Below, in pieces: positions 17,160 to 19,798 of a stretch of 19,798 nt of DNA (position 1 is the first letter of the stretch; each line of letters begins with the position of its first letter). Position numbers and translations under genes: made by a program. Source of the stretch: Rodentolepis nana (lineage: Eukaryota; Platyhelminthes; Cestoda; Cyclophyllidea; Hymenolepididae); assembly GCA_900617975.1 (NCBI GenBank), contig UZAE01000674.1:1-19798 (forward strand), read 5' to 3'. The notes beneath the pieces are model-generated. The model ran no database searches, was not told the DNA's origin, and saw nothing but the letters and a program-made list of their open reading frames with translations.

Positions 17160-19160
17160 TGTCAGTGTCTTCTCTTCTGGCTTAAATTTTTTCGGTTGTT
17201 GTATCATGCCAAGCGAGTGTGCTGGGGAGAAGCAATAGTTTGGAGGAGCTATGTAGATATTTGGCCCACGGAGTTCAGGGTAATTACTCCTTCTTATTTC
17301 GGAGAAATAAGTGTTTCTGAAGAGGTTTGCATTGAGATCATAGTTCGAGGTATGACTTTCTAGTATGTGACGCTTTGATGATCTGAGATGAGTCATTGGA
17401 AATCCCCCCCCCCTCTTGATCTTTCCACCTGAAGAACAGTACAAAATCACTTTCCTTGAATATCTTCATGAAGTTTTCAATTTCGCACTTCACCTGGGCT
17501 GAATATTTGCACTATTAGAGATGGGAATTGACACAGTTCAACAAAAGGCTCATCTGGGGTCTTCATTATAATCCTGCGTCAATTCATACTTCAAAGTTTG
17601 CCATTGCTTTTTCGAGCACATTGTTGAAGATCAGATTATTTTACATCTCAACTGATTGACGATAGGGGAATATTAAAGGCCTCATTCGATTTTAAAAGTG
17701 CTTGATGATGTAGAACGGCGTCTATGTTTTCGGAGATTGTGCTATTTCGGTAAGCAGAAAACAAAGTCAGTGCTCTTTGTTGAATTATAGTGTTCAATTA
17801 TAAGCAATATTTGAAGTTAAATAATGAATTCTAATGCTCAAATTTCTCTTGAATTCAGTATTTTGATCTTAACCTCATAAAAAGACAGGGACTAGCGACG
17901 CTGATTAAATAGCTTTATAGAGAACTTGTAGGCAGCTCAGAGGTACGCAAGTCCGTGAATGTGATGTTACGGGGTAAATAAAAGTGCACCTGGGACTTGC
18001 GTATGGTAATGACACCATTAGTCCGAGTGTGATTAACACTTGACAGCGTCAACAGGAAAGCCAACCTGATTGGTTTAACTGAGAGTCTGGTTGATCCATT
18101 GTTATGTGGCAAAGATAGTTGGTCTTCTCAGATATGCGTCTTGGCATAATAACCTATCTCATAAGCCTGCAATAGTTCATTTACAAAGCAGCACCTAGTT
18201 GCGGATTGTGTAGCTCGTTTTAATGAGCTATTAGGGTGCAACTCTTGGTTATATAATGACGTTGCGGAAGTAAATGATTTCGATTGGGTCAGTTTGTTCC
18301 ATATCCAATGGTTCCCTATTTTTCTTGCAGAGAAACAGCCCCAACTAAAATTATGATAGCTAAGACTAGATACAAAATACAAACCCATTGCGATGCGAAA
18401 GCGATTGGAAAAGTTCGAAGGAAACACCCTGCGACAGAGATGGAACAGGGGATCCTTTTTAGTCTTGATTTTATTTTGGATATTTATTCAATAAATACTT
18501 ATCTGAAGTATCCATCTTTCTCTCTCTAATAGGATTATTGTAGTGAACTTGGAGATTTGCTAAACAAGTGGATTTTAGTGTTTTTTTCTGGTCATAGGCG
18601 GTTTCAGGTTTCTCCTAAAGTTTCTCAATCTCTTCTCAGACCTGTTTCTCCTTCGGTACTTCCTACTTTGACTCTTGTTATAGTGGTCAGTGATGACAAA
18701 CTGCTGAACCCCATGGGTCGGGGATAGTATAAGTGACAAAGTACTATTGTAATTTCCATACCTGAGGTTATTCCCCCCGACTTATCTCCCAATTTGTCGT
18801 GACTAAGCACCAATCAGTCCCTAAATCCAGTCAGCTTTATCCGCACAAAAATCGAATGCACCTCCTTAAAGGGTGGAAAGAAGGTTGTTGCAATCGTGCC
18901 TGCTCAAGACTCAGGGCGATCGATACTGCTAAACCTAGTTTTTACTCTTAGGGAATATATGCTCACGAAGTAAGAATCCTTGGGATCACGTTGATCTCAG
19001 TCTTGCTGGAACCCTCCATGCAACATCAAATCCTAGTTTGTTCATATTCAAATTACAATAGGCAACCGTATATTCTATATGGTAAACAGATCCGTCAAAG
19101 ACTTCTGTGAACGCATGTCACCTCACTCCGACTTAAACTCCCAAAACTTCGAAGCCGGGC
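17160..19160. other. no supported gene
   Basis: Several open frames of 60-123 codons exist on the minus strand (17079-17450, 17915-18112, 18128-18427, 18625-18813) and one on the plus strand. None of the first, second or third starts with ATG, none shows a known domain, and I cannot link them by compatible splice sites. The 123-codon frame overlaps the 3' end of the gene to its left in antisense. A C10 run lies at 17404-17413. Confidence 0.4.
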
Positions 19161-19164
19161 ATGA

Positions 19165-19443
19165 GTTATAATTAATGTCATCTTGTTTATGCTTCACAGA
19201 GGAGAAGGAATATCGAAGTGAAAAAAGTCGAGAGGGGGGAGACAGAAGGGTGTTTCGAAGAGGAAGGTTGAAAAGGTAGAAAAAAGGTGAGGTGAGTACT
19301 ATGAAAGTAGCCGATTATGGCATACAGTGGGGTGATGGTAGTTAGAAATGAGAAGTCAACTGCCGGTTTGCAGAATTTTTTTTGTCGTGTGAGTATACGT
19401 TACCCAGGGTTCACCACGTGGAGGTAAGTCTATCGCACACCCC
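19165..19443 (-). mobile_element. SINE-like element copy 5, inverted
   Basis: The complement from 19443 reads GGGGTGTGCGATAGACTTAC, CTCCACGTGGTGAACCCTGG, GTAACGTATACTCAC, then AACCGGCAGTTGACTTCTC, ATTTCTAACTACCATCACCCC and the pyrimidine body, so the 5' end and body are complete. The 3' region is recognisable to CTCTGTGAAGC (about 19190) and then diverges; the shared LINE-type tail and AAAT run are not seen. Since the tail is needed for insertion, it was probably lost afterwards. It is the only copy here on the minus strand. Confidence 0.75.
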
Positions 19444-19657
19444 ATCCTGAAAAGTTAAATCTGGCTGAAGATTAGCAGTTAAATCGATTGGGAGGGCCCT
19501 GCAAGTGATGTCAATTTTCGGGAATTAGGGATTACAATCATTTGCGATTTCAATATAGTAAGCTGAAGAAACCATGCATCTTTAAAGTTGGGCAACTTTA
19601 AAGATTGATTTGTGGTATCGCTCAGTTGACATAACTTTCAGCAGTGCCCACTCTTGT

Positions 19658-19748
19658 TATGTTCTATGCTTGCTGTTATTTAAAATTAATAGGGCAAGTT
19701 GGGGTGGGGGGGGAGTTGGGGGTCAATGAACCGGGGTCATAGAACATA
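19658..19748. repeat. 11-bp inverted repeat enclosing a G-run
   Basis: TATGTTCTATG (19658-19668) and CATAGAACATA (19738-19748) are perfect complements separated by 69 bp. Inside lies GGGGTGGGGGGGGAGTTGGG plus two G (19701-19722), which could form a G-quadruplex on the plus strand. Confidence 0.5.
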
Positions 19749-19798
19749 CCCAAATAAATATAAAAGTTAACTCAAAAGTATTCATTCATTCATTCCCT

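Noticed and set aside
17079..17450. 123-codon minus-strand frame antisense to the 3' end of the 16.1-kb gene
   Set aside because: First codon is GTG, it includes a homopolymer-encoded Gly run, has no known domain and overlaps a 3' untranslated region with a polyadenylation signal.
18128..18427. 99-codon minus-strand frame, with neighbours at 17915-18112 and 18625-18813
   Set aside because: Alternative start codons, no domains, and no compatible splice sites joining them.

Overview
This is eukaryotic nuclear DNA, most likely from an arthropod and probably an insect. It is AT-rich with long gene-poor stretches. It carries a jockey/R1-like LINE fragment encoding an RNase H domain, SINE-like repeats with (AAAT)n tails and target-site duplications (TSDs), and candidate exons with GT/AG borders. 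There are no bacterial operons, ribosome binding sites, tRNA or rRNA genes, and no CRISPR array. Species cannot be settled from the sequence.

Layout. 1-1260: little beyond one candidate exon on the minus strand. 1284-1882: 5'-truncated LINE 3' end (minus). 2120-3900: strikingly G-poor, C/A/T-rich low-complexity DNA that grades into a diverged tandem repeat (modules at 3826, 4093, 4627 and a detached one at 6454). 4156-9597: four plus-strand copies of one SINE-like family, two of them behind the same host-repeat sequence. 8171-9778: two copies of a TG...CA repeat that may be solo LTRs, one of them split by a SINE with a perfect 13-bp TSD. 9850-14480: apparent graveyard or nursery of an F-box/leucine-rich-type gene family, with an F-box-like exon, an intact 163-residue ORF, three broken paralogous fragments in both orientations, and an F-box ORF ending in TGA-CTA followed by 144 further open codons in the same frame. 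15980-17151: the best gene in the window, with a TATA-like box, a 299-codon ORF for an unrecognised nuclear-type protein and an ATTAAA polyadenylation signal. 17160-19800: no convincing gene, one minus-strand SINE copy (to 19443), and a G-run inside an 11-bp inverted repeat near the end.

The elements relate to each other in two ways. The LINE fragment and the SINE family end in the same ~60-nt 3' sequence, which suggests the LINE machinery mobilised the SINEs. The F-box-like and leucine-rich-like pieces between 9.8 and 14.5 kb look like members of one local, rapidly decaying family. The 16.1-kb gene looks independent of both.
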